Notes under the pieces: generated by a model
Seen by the model: the letters and a program-made list of their open reading frames with translations, nothing else
What the model was told of the DNA's origin: nothing
The model's database searches: none
Part shown: one piece after another, positions 11,301-26,903 of the stretch
Position numbering within the stretch: position 1 is the stretch's first letter
Layout of the letters: each line of letters begins with the position of its first letter
Program-made: the position numbers and the translations under genes
Source of the DNA: Prunus persica
Lineage: Eukaryota; Streptophyta; Magnoliopsida; Rosales; Rosaceae
Direction of reading: 5' to 3'
NCBI RefSeq assembly: GCF_000346465.2
Contig: NC_034011.1
Coordinates: 7,718,611-7,782,610 of the forward strand
Length of the DNA: 64,000 nucleotides

Positions 11301-12829
11301 ACTCATGCGAGTGGCTGCACCATAAAGGACTGGTCCCATCTAATGTTTGGCTTGTTGTTTCAGGTTGTGTCAGTCAGTTATTAAAATTTGGAGACCCATC
11401 GACCAAAAACAGTTTCAAACCACGTCCAATTTTAAACGTGGAGCAGTTTGTGTGATCTGAAATTAATCCTGGGTGAAGACATCGTGGAACAGTTTCAAAC
11501 CACGAACTATTTTGTTTTCTTCTTATAATTATGAAAACGATACCCGTTGATGCATAAGGACATATGGTCTTTATTTGAAAATGCTATAAGGGGGAGAGAG
11601 AATGCATATGGTCTACATGCTACATTACGTGGTATAAAAATATGAGATAAAAATATAATAAATATAACATTATTCTTTTTTAATAGAGGCGAACTATATT
11701 GTATTAATGGACTCTACCTTTATTAGAGAGATAATACACAATGCGATATAAAAATGTGATAAACCTAACATTATCCTTAATAATATTACGAGGGACGTTT
11801 AGACTTTACTCTTTTTTTTTATTTTTTTTATTTATAGAATTGACATTGAGAAAGCATAATTATAAAGAGAAATGCTCTTAACTATTACAAGAAGTTAAGC
11901 TGCCAATCTTGATTCTAAGCATGATTCTCCATTTTTCTATTTATAGGTAATTAGAGAAAGAAGTGTTTTTTATTTTTTTGTTTTCGGTTACATTGGAGTT
12001 CGACTCTGGCGTTCAAACTGGGGTGCAATGAGGGGAAGGGAGAAGCTACCACCACTGTGATGGGAAACCATTGGCAAGAATAGAGATGGACCGACTCTTT
12101 GACTAACCTGATCTATAACTCCCAAGGGATTTTGTCTTTTTTAGCCTAAACTAACATACCCAAAAGCACAACCAATGGACAACCATGCACTGCACTCTTT
12201 TATTGGTTGTGCCCCATGTGATACTCCGCAGTTATGAACCTATGACTTTCCACGCATTACACTACAAATAACAAAAATATATGATCACTCGTTTTGTTTT
12301 GGACTTTTTCTTTGTTTTTTTTTTTTGGCAATTTTGCACTATAAATATTAAGATATAAGTCAGGGTCAGTCATCTCAACCCTAAAGCCTTCATTTTTTTT
12401 TTTTTTGAGGGGTACAAAAAGGGGCCAAAGGCCAAACACAAACAACCCCAACTTTTTGGTCAAAAACAACCCCTATTTTCTATTTTTTTGGTAGAAAATA
12501 ACATGTCTACTTTAGGCACCCTAAACCCTAAAAAGCAAAAAAAAGATATGTACTAGATGTATTTTGAGGAGTAAAGCTCATTATTTCCTCTTGATTAGGA
12601 TATATTTTTGTGATCGATGAAATTCACTCGTATTGTCGAATTTTCTATCTTCTTAATAGGTTTGTATGTAATGTAAATTTAGCCCACCTCAATTTAAAAT
12701 TCTGAGTCTGTCCTTGGGCAAGAAAGAAGTCTTTTTACTTTGTGGTTTGTATGGATTCTTCAATACTTGAAGAACACCACAAGAAAAATGTAACAGTCCA
12801 ACCTGCATTCGTCTGTCTCTTAATAATAT
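11301..12829. other. Upstream region of BAHD gene 1, mosaic of modules shared with unit B and with the introns
   Basis: No gene is supported. The 11330-11600 block (ACCCATCGACCAAAAACAG, GAACAGTTTCAAACCACG) recurs at 27835-28060 and inside the gene 2 intron at 30310-30560. The 12350-12824 block recurs inside the gene 1 intron at 14363-15080. The 11830-11890 block resembles 12850-12910, just upstream of exon 1. Confidence 0.55.
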
Positions 12830-13040
12830 TAGATTTTACTTTTTGTATTTTTATTTTATAGAATTGACATTGAGAGAACAGAATTATGGAGAGAGAAATA
12901 CTCTTAACCACTACTATTTAACCACGTAAACTATAAGCTATAAACTAATAATTTTTATATGTTTGAGGCATATAGTATTTATGTTCTATGTGTATTGAAA
13001 AATATTTCCGCATGGGACCTGGGAAAATATTTCCACATGA

Positions 13041-16205
<3,165 letters not shown>

Positions 16206-17450
16206 GGACATGAAATGCGTCGAATGGGGGCAATACGTTGAACAGACTTCGGGCTTCTGTGTGTGTCCTCTGAGTTCTGGGACTTTTCATTGACTCTAGC
16301 CTAGCTGATCGGAAAGCAGCTGTTTTTGAAAAGTTCAAGTGGTCTTTTGGTTAATCTATATTAGAGTATCTGTTTTAGAAACAACCTAGTACTGAATAAG
16401 ATTGTCAGAGTATCTGTGAGCTTTGTTTATTGCTGTGGAGGACTTCTTTTTCGGAGTATCTGTAGTTTACTGTGATTGTTAATAAGGTTTTCTTTCTCCA
16501 TGAAACAAAAACATACTGAATCACTTTGGTTGCATAAAGATTGGTGCCTTTGGTGAAGCTACACTTTGGTTATACTTTCAGAAATTTTGGTTTAATGCAA
16601 GAGCATTTGTAGTGTTTTTATTTCTCACTGAAAAAGGATCAAGAGGTTCTTCTTCTGGAGACTTCAGTGTCAAGTCTGCCCCTTTGCTGAATTTTCCCAA
16701 ATGAGAATTCCCAGCTGTTCCTTCATATGGAAATCCAAATTGCCTCCTAAAGACAAATGCTTTCTTCTTCAAATAAGTAACCAAGGAACGAAGACTTAAA
16801 GAGGCGTATGGTTTCTGAGTAGTCTAGAAGGAGATCTTGTTACCCCCAACAACTTCAATACTCTCAGTTTGAATGCTGCTATGACTGGGTTGAAGCCTCT
16901 TAGGCATGACCCTCCTTCTCAGTTGGGTATATCCCCTGGAATTTAGGCAGTTTTTCTATGGCTTGCTGGATGTTATGGAGGAGGAGATGCTGTAGGGCCT
17001 TTGGAAGGGAATTTCAGTTGAGGCGTTTTTGTTCACCCATTCTCAACCCTGGGACTCAGTTCAGCTACCCTTTCTGCGTTTCCTTTGTTTGGCTTTTTAT
17101 GAAGTCCATGTATGAGGACCAGTCCACTGATTTTGGAGACACGGGGCAGAAATAAAAGTTGACGCCTTTTATATTCAACACCCACTTCATTTTGAACAAA
17201 AATAAAAATAAAAAATTCCATATTTATGTGCTAAGTTGGTTAGTTTAAGTAAAAGATGGCCACTATGTGAAAAATAAAGAGAAGTGCCTAAATCTTTTCA
17301 AAATAAAGCTCAAAAAGCATTCATTAGATGTATAAAGAGACTTTTTTACTACTATAATTCTTGGCCTAAAATGTTTTATAGGAATTCCATTTTTTAAGGG
17401 GCCTTGTGCTGTCGGCCGTCCTGCACACCTTGCGGGTGGGGGCATGCCAT
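16206..17450. other. 3' flank of BAHD gene 1, transcribed-like sequence
   Basis: Follows the stop codon and is almost identical to the flank of gene 2 (31975-33090). The minus strand at 16578-16784 has a 68-codon open stretch (FPYEGTAGNSHLGKFS inside) and the plus strand has phrases such as CTGGGTTGAAGCCTCTTAGG that look gene-derived, but neither was recognised. Because the duplication is recent, conservation between the copies is not evidence of function. It could be 3' UTR or an old gene fragment. Confidence 0.35.
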
Positions 17451-18292
17451 GTATTATTCCAAACTCGTCATTTTCGTTACTTTTTCCTACAATTCGATCA
17501 ATGTCATTCCTATCCTCTTATGTTATACGTAAATATATGTATATTTTAACGTTCAATGGTTAGATTACCGTCATTTTACGTCAATTTCGTCAATTATATT
17601 AAAGCCAACTCGTCTAAAGTTCTACTATCAAATGACGGATATTTACAATTGTTTGATTTTGAAAATTACCGTCATCCATATAACTGACAACAACTATTGA
17701 GCCTCATCTATACACAAGGACTATAGCCTAGCGCGACTTTGGGCCTAAATGCTTTTGTTTTAGAATCTCTAAGCCACGCCCTCTCCTTTAGTCACACGCT
17801 TTACACAAAATTTGGTACGAAAATACCAAAAAAATAGAGATAGCTTAATTGAAATTGGTTTATTCATGGAATTCATATATCATAAAAAACAAAAACAAAA
17901 AGAATAATAAATAAAACAAATCAAAATATTAGCGTGCAATATTCTGGCAAAGAAACAATGGAAACTCCAGTTCTGAACTTCACCAATTCCATCAATCCCA
18001 TGACCTCCATTACTCGACCCTTGCCCTCTTTCGGTAATTTTCTTCTGCCCCAGCTCTCTATATTATATAGCATTAAATATGGTGATTCTCCGCATCTTCA
18101 AATTAAAGGTAGTGATTATAATATCTCTCTAATTAAAAATAATTTTTATTAGAAATCATCCACTTTTTAACTGTCTTAATTTTAGTCCTCAAACTTTCAA
18201 ATTAATAAATATGACCTCCAAAATTTTGGTTCACACATAAGTTTGGTCCGTATCATATTTTGGAGATGTGCAGGCAACGCAAGTGACCTCCC
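17451..18292. other. Intergenic sequence, no recognised gene
   Basis: AT-rich DNA also found in unit B (about 33100-33790). A short open stretch at 17949-18060 (METPVLNFTNSINPM start) recurs at 33484 with a deletion that destroys it. It was not recognised and is probably not a gene. A 30-bp tandem duplication (GATATGATTTCTGGTTCAAC) lies further on, near 18795-18855, in unit A only. Confidence 0.45.
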
Positions 18293-18610
<318 letters not shown>

Positions 18611-19455
18611 GTTTTAAAACGCAAGGTGTTGAGGCGAGATGCTTTTGATCTCGCAAGGTGAAGTGTAACCCTTTCAAACATTAATTATTTTAATTAAAAA
18701 TATAAAATTATATAAAATAATTATAAACGGGTACTAATTGTCTCCTAAGTAGAATAATCAAGTATTCTAGGAGGACAATTTAGGGTACTGCAGATATGAT
18801 TTCTGGTTCAACAATTCTGTAGATATGATTTCTGGTTCAACAATTCTACTGCGTGGGAAGGGCATAAACAGTTGCAGGATATTTACCCTAAATCTCACAG
18901 AGTCTTAAAAATAGGCTAAAGACTGTTAAATTGCGAGCATGCCACTATTAGCAGTGTAAAACCCTAATAGATCTTAATGAATTAAAATAACTTATGCACC
19001 AAGAAACCTGACTTCCAATCAAACAATTGTGCTTGGAATAGAGAACTGGTTCAATATGGATTTTTTCTATGCCTCAAGATAAACGAGGACTTTATTATTT
19101 CTCTAATACAAAGCTAAGAGATAAAAAACATAAACAAGTAAACAATGTGTCAAATCGATCATATCTGGTGAGAACTAAGACTGCCATTACCTTTGAGTTG
19201 CCTCATAGCCACTAGAACGAGAGTATTTTTGTTCACCACTTTAACCCAAGTTGTACCATTATCACCCTTCTCAACACTTGACACGTATCTGTGGGCATAA
19301 CTATGGTTATGCACATGGACAGTGGCAAAGCCATGAATCTTACCACAAGGGGTCTTAGTGTAAAAGTCCAAATAAAAATTTAGGATGGAAAAACATATTG
19401 AAAATGAAATCATAGTATTTTCATTCATAATTCATAACGGAAACAATATTACAAG

Positions 19456-21837
19456 CTATAATTGTCCATGACGAGGTTTCATATTTTGAAAACGAAGCAT
19501 TATAGCTTCATTTTCAATACAAGCAAAAATATCTCTCTCAATATAAACAAGCAAGCTATCACTCAACCATTGATCTCCCATTTTGTTCCTAAGTGGACCC
19601 TTAACAATATTCATGATAGAAAATGCTCTCTTCACTGAAGCAGTTGCAACCGGTAAAACTAAAGACAATGTAATGAGCAAATACACATAATTGAATACTT
19701 GATGCATCCTTGTTTCCACCATTTTTTTTTTTGCAAGATCACCAATCCCTTCCAGTTGAGAAAAGTCACTACTAGAACGCACATAATGGATATAAATCTC
19801 AAGTTGATCTTCAAGTGCCAAACGATCCTCATCCGAAAAGTCTTAAGGATAAAATTGAGCAAGACGAAGTAACTTTGATTTATCAAAAGCTATAAATGAA
19901 TCTTTCGGACTCAAACATGCCAAACAAATTAGCAATTCGGTATTTACCTCATTAAAGCGATCCTCTAACTCCGTAATTTTTTCATCAATGACATAAATAA
20001 AGAGCTTCACACGATAATGATGACGATTTGTCTTTATTGGAGCATTACGCCTTGACCTCCCTGGAAGTATAAATGCCTCTTCCATGTTAGGAACATAAAT
20101 ATGATGTTTTTCACAAAAAGAAAATATTTCATTAACCAATGTATCGAACCCATTATTCCTCATCTAATGTAGCTTTTCCTTGCATGATTTCACTAAAGTC
20201 ATTGCATTCACAATTTCTTGATCTTTCCTTTGCAATGCTTGTGACAAATCATTTGTGAGTCCCAATATGGCTTTCATCAAGAAAAGGTGAAACACAAACT
20301 CAAAAATACGTATTTCTCTCATTAACTTATTTGCTTCACCCGCATTTTCATTGGGATTATCATCAATAACCATTTGAAGCACATGAACCACTGATGAAAA
20401 CATAGAAATGATGCTAATCAAGGTACCATAGTATGAGTTTCATCATGTGTCACCGGCATGTTTGAGACTTGTTTCTTGATTTAAGTCTCGCCCCGTTATA
20501 AGACAATCATGTTCAAAAGCTATCACAAGCTCTTCATAAAGTTGCCCTCTAAGTAAATCACGCCGCTTACAAGATGCTCCAACATGATTAACCACACTAT
20601 TAGTAGTTGCAAAAAAAGAGGCAAATGTCTATATTTTTCTTTGCTACGGCAACAAGAGCTAGTTGAAGTTGATGAGCAAAGCAATGAACATAATATACAC
20701 AAGGTTGTTCTCTCAATATCTTTGTTTTAAGGCCATTCAACTCACCTCTCATATTGCTAGCATCATCATAACCTTGTCCTCGTAGCTTGGAAAGGCACAA
20801 ATCGTTGCGAGAAAAAAATGTGTCAATAGCATCCTTTAGTGAACTTGAAGTAGTGTCAGTAACATGTTGGATACCCACAAATCTTTCAATTACATGCCCT
20901 TTGTTATCCATATAACGCAATACCATAGTCATTTGCTCTTTCACCGACACATCACGTGCTTCATCCATCAATATTGAAAAGAATTTATCTTTTAGACCAT
21001 CCATGATAGCATCAAGTGTTTCAAGGGCATATGAATTCACAATTTCTTTTTGAATGCAAGGAGCTAGTAATTTGAGATTCCCAGGAGCATTTTCCATCAC
21101 AACTTCTCTAACTTTATCATCATTATCTGCAAGGAATTGCAATAGCTCCAAGTAATTTCCCATATTGCTTGAAGTGGCACTTTCATCATGGCCACGAAAA
21201 GCAAGACCTTGTCGCAATAAAAACTTAGTGCACTTGATTGATGCATTCAAGCATGTGCGATAAGCCTTACGAGCTTGGTCGGAGTGTTTGCTCACTGCCG
21301 TTTCAATATGTGTATTTCGATTCATCAAATTTGTAGCAGCTTCTCTAGCCTTATTATGAACACTCCCAACCGGTCCAACATGCATCTTAAATCTTCCTCT
21401 CCCTTTCTTCCAATTCTTAAATCCATCTTCAGTGAAAGCTTCACTACCCACTTGTTCAAAATTGGTTTAAAGAGATAGCAATAGAGACAATATGCCGCAT
21501 CTGTAGATATACTATACTCCAACCAATCAAACTCATCAAACCATTGGGGAATGAAACGTTGATTAATTCCTGACATATTAGTTATTGGGAAATTATGACC
21601 TCTAGGTTGACAAGGTCTTTTTTGTAGATATGATCTTCGGACCTCATCTCTCATATTAGCATCATAATCTATCATTCGAGTTCTTAATCCAGGGTCCGCT
21701 TGAAGATTACCTAAAACACCATATAACTGACTTTGTCTTGAACTTGGAGTTCTTGAACTACCAACATTATTTGAACTATCAACATTATCCGAACTACACG
21801 AACCTGATCATGATTTTCTCTTAAAAAACCGTTCCAT
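19456..21837 (-). pseudogene. hAT transposase (TTF-type/DUF4371/dimerisation), broken
   Basis: Read from ATG 21837 (MERFFKRKS). Order: a Ser/Asn-rich start; a TTF-type zinc-finger-like region (about 21640-21470) with FPITNMSG and YCLYCYLFKP; a DUF4371 RNase-H-like core (about 21450-20600) with SILMDEARDVSVKEQ and a GQGYDDASNM block; and the C-terminal hAT dimerisation region (LPVATASVKRAFSIMNIVKG, about 19660-19600). Damage: a stop at codon 10; a frame change near 21465 (LFKPILNK against the GSEAFTEDGFKNWKK frame); another near 20620 in a T-run; and stops near 20455, 20163 and 19842. Relatives are annotated as 'zinc finger MYM-type protein 1-like'. No active protein can be made from this copy. 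Confidence 0.88.
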
Positions 21838-21840
21838 AAT

Positions 21841-22150
21841 ATTCTACATATACAAAACAATCAAAATAAATACTCACAATATAAACAAACCATCAACATA
21901 ATCAAAATACATATGAATTGGATTTCAATTAAATTAAATATATTCTACATATACAAAATAATGAAAATATAAACTCACAATATAAACAAACCATCAATAT
22001 AATCAAAATAAATATGAATTGAATTTCAATTAAATTAAATATATTCTACATATACAAAATAATGAAAATAAAAAATTATAATATAATCAAACCACCAATA
22101 TAATCAAAATAAATATGAATTAGGTTTCAATTAAATTAAATATATCATAC
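21841..22150. repeat. Three tandem copies of about 100 bp inside the hAT element
   Basis: Each unit runs ATTCTACATATACAAAA, then ATATAAACAAACCA, then TGAATT and TTTCAATTAAATTAAATAT; units start near 21841, 21942 and 22042. They lie just upstream of the transposase start, in its presumed 5' region. Confidence 0.75.
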
Positions 22151-22460
22151 ATAGTAACATAGGATTTAAAACTTACTTGAATTGTGAAATTTCACAATAA
22201 CAATGAGCAAATACAAAGAGAGTAGCTAGCGGCACCACCACAACGACGACGACGGTAGCACAAAGGCACCTCAATTGTGGCAGCCAGGGAGGGGATTGAG
22301 TTGAAGGTTTTGGGGGGGTTGGTGTGGGGTGGGAATTGAGTTGGGAACTTAGGGTTGGAGGAGGAGAAAACAAAAGAAAATTGGGAGTTTTGGAATGGAG
22401 GAATTGGGTTTGTGGAAAAGCAATGGCTGGAGGATACGTTGGTCATTATTTTTTTTTTTC

Positions 22461-22615
22461 AGACCTGGCTCAAAACGACGTCGTTTTTGCCAGGTTATTT
22501 ACAAAAAATTCACTGTGCCAAAACAACGTAGTTTTGGCCAGGTCATTTAAAAAAATTCCCTGAGCCAAAAGGACTTTCCTGAGCCAAAACTACGTCGTTT
22601 TGCCCAGGTTGTTTA
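22461..22615. repeat. hAT subterminal palindromic motifs (ACGACGTCGTTTT)
   Basis: CCTGGCTCAAAACGACGTCGTTTTTGCCAGGTTA near 22466 is followed by related blocks at about 22517 and 22578, each combining AAAAC(G/A)ACGT(C/A)GTTTT with a CCAGGT/CTGAGCC word. Such subterminal repeats are typical transposase contact sites of hAT elements; binding here is inferred. Confidence 0.6.
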
Positions 22616-22975
22616 AAAAAAAAAACTCGCACGCCAGTCAGCCTTCTTCTTTTTCAGCCTGCGAACCTTCCTTCTTCTTTCAGACATTTCGTCGACCACT
22701 TGGTGTGCAGCTCCAAGAGGTCGCACCAGCAGCTCCAAGGGACCTCTAAGCCTATTTCCATGGCTTCCAAGAGGTCGTGCGACCCCATTGACCCCACTGT
22801 GGCTCCGCCTCTGCACATGGACACTTGTCAAGTGTTGAGAACTATGTGTATCTTTTTATGTTTATTAATAAAATTCACTCGTATCATAGAGTTTAATATA
22901 TAAATTTTGCCCAATCGACTTTCAAATTCTAGAACCGCCACTAGGGTGTAGTGTGCAGTTCGAACATTGAGGCGG

Positions 22976-23149
22976 TCATAGGTTTTGAGAAGGATAGGCC
23001 ACTGAGAGGTGTCCATGGAAGGAGTCGGGGTTAATGAAGTCTTTGTCCAAATCATTGTCTTTATGTCTATGCTTTTTCTTCTTTTTCTTCTTTATATCTG
23101 CCCTTTTCGCCACGGCCTTCACTGGGGTTCGATCATCATCAGAAGCCAT
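22976..23149 (-). CDS. Short Lys-rich reading frame, possible truncated gene (57 codons)
   Basis: Reads [18 protein letters not shown], then a run of seven Lys, [18 protein letters not shown], and stops at 22976. A good acceptor (ATGTGCAG) lies just upstream of the ATG, and an upstream leader-exon candidate with donor-like GT sites lies at about 23580-23680. A telo-box-like AACCCTAA (complement of 23670-23677) lies next to that leader, as in promoters of ribosome-biogenesis and translation genes. The Lys run suggests a nucleolar signal. Sequence after the stop is unrelated, so this may be the 5' stump of a gene cut by rearrangement. The protein was not recognised. Confidence 0.35.
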   Translation of the reverse strand: MASDDDRTPVKAVAKRADIKKKKKKKHRHKDNDLDKDFINPDSFHGHLSVAYPSQNL

Positions 23150-23579
23150 TTCCTGCACATTAGACAGAACAAAAATGAAAAAAAAAAAAAGAAAAAAAAG
23201 AACACTAGAACAGCAGGTAAAACCCAACATCAAATACAAATTTTATTCTGGGCAAAATTTAAGAGAAAATAATCGCTCTGATTTTTCCATTGTCAAACAA
23301 AAAAAACACTTAATTAATCATTACCCATAATAGAGTTATATTATATGCTTGGGGATGGTGGCTTTCCTAAACAAAGCATTATCATTAAGTTCCCAGTAAA
23401 GAGATTAACACAAAATGGCAGGGGTTTTACAAATAAACTAGTTTCAGGTGCAGTGACATGTTAGGAACCCTTATCAGCTTCTGAAGACAAAAGAAGAGAC
23501 TTTCACATACAAATCACTTGGAAGTATTCATAACAGAAAACCCAAAAGAGGGCAAGTAGAAAATCAATACCTTTTACTT

Positions 23580-23690
23580 AAAAGCACCTAATCGGAATGG
23601 TTCGGCGGCGGCAGAGGTAGGGGTTTTAAGAAGAGAAAGAGAGAAGAGAAGAGGAGAGAGTGGCGGGAGTTAGGGTTATGCAATTAACCC
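23580..23690 (-). promoter_or_regulatory. Putative leader exon/promoter with telo-box for the Lys-rich frame
   Basis: On the minus strand: CATAACCCTAACTCCCGCCAC, a CT-rich leader, AAACCCCTACC, and GT donors near 23583-23600. The arrangement of telo-box, CT-rich leader and short 5' UTR intron matches many plant housekeeping genes. Not proven. Confidence 0.3.
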
Positions 23691-24436
23691 TGCTATTTTA
23701 TGTTTTATTAATTACAATTTTGGAGATTTCTCACCTGTTCTTTTCTGGGATCATCTAGGATAGAAAAAACCAAATGTAACAGATCAGAACCATGAACAAA
23801 CAAACTTTTCTTTCTCTTTTTCATGTCAGTTTCAGAGGAAACAAACAGAGAATTGGATAGAGAAATACCATGGTTGCGAAGTTGAGCTGACGACTAGAGG
23901 AAGAGACGGCAGCAAACGAAGAAGGTCGAGGTCTCTCTCGCACTCGTTACCGTCTCCCATGGTTGGAAATTCAGATCTGACCGCATTGAGTCCGATTTGA
24001 GAGCTCGAAGAGAGAGAAGGCTTGGCTGCCGGTGAAGATGGGGTTTCCGTCGGTTAGGTGGGTGGGTGGGTACCTAAGGAAGAGAAGCCATGGTTTTTGG
24101 TGTGAGTTTCTGGGACTGAGCTTGCAATATCCCACATTCATCTTTTCCCAGCTCTGTAAATTTTCCATCTCCAGGTTGAAATGCAAGCTTTCGCGGGTGG
24201 GAGGCAAAGAAACCCACTATAGCAGGTTATCCAGTTTTTGTGTGTGGTGATTTTAGTGATTTTTCTTCACAAATTATTTTGAGCCATTAGATCAAAACTT
24301 TTAAATCCAACGGTTAAAAGCTTTGATGTATAAGTATTGATACACCAGAGCATATTAGAATTTTCGCTAGATGACATCTGTGAAGAAGTCACTATAGAAT
24401 AGGCCTCATTATTTGGTCTGTGGGCTCATGGGTCGA
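23691..24436. other. Intergenic sequence, no recognised gene
   Basis: GA-rich and somewhat GC-richer around 23870-24250, with open stretches on both strands (24032-24250 plus, 23971-24207 minus) that have no recognisable domain. It ends near a GAATTTTCGC motif (about 24348) resembling the MULE-like end seen at 8450 and 10600. Confidence 0.4.
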
Positions 24437-25331
24437 TAGGGGCTTGTCCGGCCCATCGAAAAAAAGCCCGGCCCGGCCCATTATGGGCTTTGAGATGGCT
24501 TGGCCAGCCTTGGGCTGGGCTAGGCTTGGGCTTGGGTGTCTCAAGCCCAGCCCAACCTGATTAAGCCCAAGAAAGCTCGGCCTGGCTCGTTAGGCCCACA
24601 TACATATATAATTATGTATAAATAGGAGTTTAGGTTTAGGATTAAATCACATATATAATTTGTTTCATTTCATTTACTTTTCTTTACTCATTCCTAGTTT
24701 ATAATTGGATGATTAACACATTAATTTGTGTCAATTATTAATTCAACAATTATATATATAAATAAGATGAACAACATATCACATCACCAAATATAATCAT
24801 ATCATGAAACATAATCGTACCACCAAATATAATCATGCTTTTCTTGAACACATCACCAAATATTTGCATATTTATTCATACCATCCTTTAAAAAAAAAAA
24901 TTTGATACTTATTATTTTTTAAAACGTATTACGGTCTAATTATGTAATAACCTCAAAAATAATACTTTGTTTTATTATTTTTTTGGAAAATCTTATTAAG
25001 TTGTGTGACTTTATTTGGTGTTTTATGAATTTGGTTTGATGTGAAAATATTGGAATTAAGTTAGTTTAATTTTAAATTTGGACTAAAATGCCCTTATGAT
25101 TAAGTTTATAATTTTTTTTTAATGAAGTATGCCCATTTAGGCCTGACCAGTTGGGCTTAGCCTTGCCCGGCCCGATGGGCTTTCTCAAGTTTGGCCCATG
25201 GGTTGGGCTTGGACTTTGAATTTTCTAAAAAAATCCGGCTTGGCCAAGCCATATATTTTCTCTCTTCTTTTTAAAACCCGGCCCTGCCCAGCCCAAGCCC
25301 ATTAAATTTGGGCCGAGCTATACGAGCCCTA
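24437..25331. repeat. GGCCC-rich MITE-like element (hAT-type ends, tentative)
   Basis: The left part is full of GGCCCGGCCC/GGGCTTGGGC words (24437-24600) and the right part has matching inverted words (25130-25331). Outer ends TAGGGGCTTGTCC and (complement) TAGGGCTCGTATAGC are roughly inverted. The middle is AT-rich. No convincing 8-bp target duplication was seen, so the exact limits are uncertain. Confidence 0.4.
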
Positions 25332-25436
25332 CTACAGAATGTCTTGATTTGACAGTTACGTGGGTCCCATACTTTTCATGCAAATTGATCAGGAAGGTGA
25401 GAGGGAAGGGCCATGATGTTTTTTGGTTTTCTTAAG

Positions 25437-25830
25437 CAATAGTTCTTGAACTATACTCGTAGTTATATTTTGGTCACTCAACTCCAAAAATAGATGCAAA
25501 GATCCCATAATTATGTATGGTGTTACATTAGTAGTCCCTTTCGTCAAGTCTGTTTATTTTTTCGTTAAATCTATGGATAAACTTGAAAATTCATTCCAAA
25601 TATTTATAAAAACGAAATAACAAAAAATAAATAAATAAAGGTTATTTGTAGCAATGGTCCCTCAACTATAGTCAAAGTTATATTTTGGTCACTCAACTCT
25701 AAAAAATAGTTACAAAGGTCACTCAATTAGATGTAGTGTTGCACCATTAGTCCTTACCGTCAAGTCTCTTTAACAGTAAAAACTAATAGTGCAACACAAC
25801 ACCTAATTGATGAGCTGTTTGGGCCCTTGG
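25437..25830. repeat. Degenerate direct repeat with GTCACTCAACT/TTATATTTTGG words
   Basis: TTATATTTTGGTCACTCAACTC occurs near 25470 and 25680, each followed by a CAAAG(A/G)TC block and a GTCAAGTCT block. It belongs to a common plant dispersed-repeat style; no gene is present. Confidence 0.5.
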
Positions 25831-26112
25831 CTGATTGTTTCAAGTGGACATACTTTGGTTTTGATTTGAATGGCAGAAGTGGTAGCTTAATCCTACAAGT
25901 GCATTTATTGACCGAAAGGCAAAGGATGGGACCAATAAATGTCTACATCTAACCCAAATAAGCTAGGCCTGCCCTTTCTTTTTATAATGAATTCTCCATA
26001 CCTGTTCTTCACAAATATATAGTGCACTATTAAAGTCGGTCGCTCAACTTCGAGTGGTATAACTTAAAAAATAAATAAATAAATAAATAAAATCGAGTAA
26101 TATAAAGTAGGA

Positions 26113-26343
26113 GCTGAGGAATCTTTAGAAGATGATATTGTGATGGAAAAAGAAGGTGATTTTGAGAACTTGAGAGGGCCTTGGATGGTTGTTCAAAATA
26201 GGAGAAAACCGAAAAGTTGGGTTAAGGATAGAGGAAACAAGGGAGCTGGAGGTCCCAGCATAGGCTGTCGGTTTGACACGTTAAGAAAAGTGAATGAAGA
26301 CTTTGATAGAAATGGAGGGTTTGATACTGGCAAGACTAATTAG
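26113..26343 (+). pseudogene. LINE ORF1-like fragment
   Basis: A short open stretch with LRGPWMVVQNRRKPKSW and CRFDTL resembles the segment after the DUF4283 domain of plant L1 ORF1 proteins (GPWMVV...R-rich...SRF-x-L). Only about 68 codons survive, bounded by unrelated sequence; no reverse transcriptase is nearby. Confidence 0.5.
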
Positions 26344-26372
26344 TTTGGGCCCAACCATGTTGGCACATCTAA

Positions 26373-26595
26373 GAGCACCTCCACCGCCCCGTCCACAGCC
26401 CCTCGAAGCTCAGGTTAGGCCCTCCAGCGTGCAGCCTGAAGATCGGGCAAGTCCTGGGGCCCACTAGTCTGGGCAAGTCCAAGGGCAATTCTTGGTTGGG
26501 CTCCAGCCCAAAGTGGTTGACGTCAACGAAGTGAAATTAGATTATTATTTTCTTTTACCGTTGGCGCATGAAATTCAGATTTTTTTTTTCTTCTA
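26373..26595. mobile_element. Harbinger left-end fragment
   Basis: TAA followed by GAGCACCTCCACCGCCCC, then GGGCAAGTCC, TTGACGTCAACG and TTTTACCGTTGGCGCATGAA: the same order as the left end of the 1640 element (GAGCATGTCCACC ... GACGTCA ... TTTACCGTTGGCATGTGAA). It stops within the T-rich stretch; no genes or right end. Confidence 0.6.
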
Positions 26596-26903
26596 TCAAT
26601 TTTTTTATTTATTGGGATTTTCTATTTAGAATTACTAACGTACTCTTTTATTTAGTTCAGTTGTTGAGAAGCACGATAATGGGCACTAGAATATCAGCCA
26701 GCGAATCATAGGACACTAGCCAGATCAACAACAATAGCCCAATTGATCAAGATAATTCTTTTCATTAGTATAGAACTTTGTTTATGATCTTGCGCTCTTG
26801 AAAATCATGTTAGTATGGCTTCCTTTATTTTTGGTATGCGTTCTGTTAAATTAGGTAAATTATGTATACTTGTATGTTAAATTTATGTACTAAAATTTTA
26901 GGA

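Larger units (their letters stand above)
19320..22813. mobile_element. hAT (Ac-like) DNA transposon, 3,494 bp, complete ends
   Basis: Ends are imperfect inverted repeats: CAGTGGCAAAGCCATG at the left, and the complement of the right end reads CAGAGGCGGAGCCACAG. The flanking 8-bp target duplication CACATGGA is perfect (19312-19319, 22814-22821). The same site without the element is preserved in unit B (CACATGGA at 34750-34757). Inside are a broken transposase on the minus strand, a 100-bp tandem repeat and subterminal palindromes. Mobilisation now would need an external transposase. Confidence 0.9.

Noticed and set aside
17949..18152. Small gene starting METPVLNFTNSINPM
   Set aside because: The unit B counterpart is interrupted by deletion, no family is recognised and the frame soon runs into AT-rich sequence.
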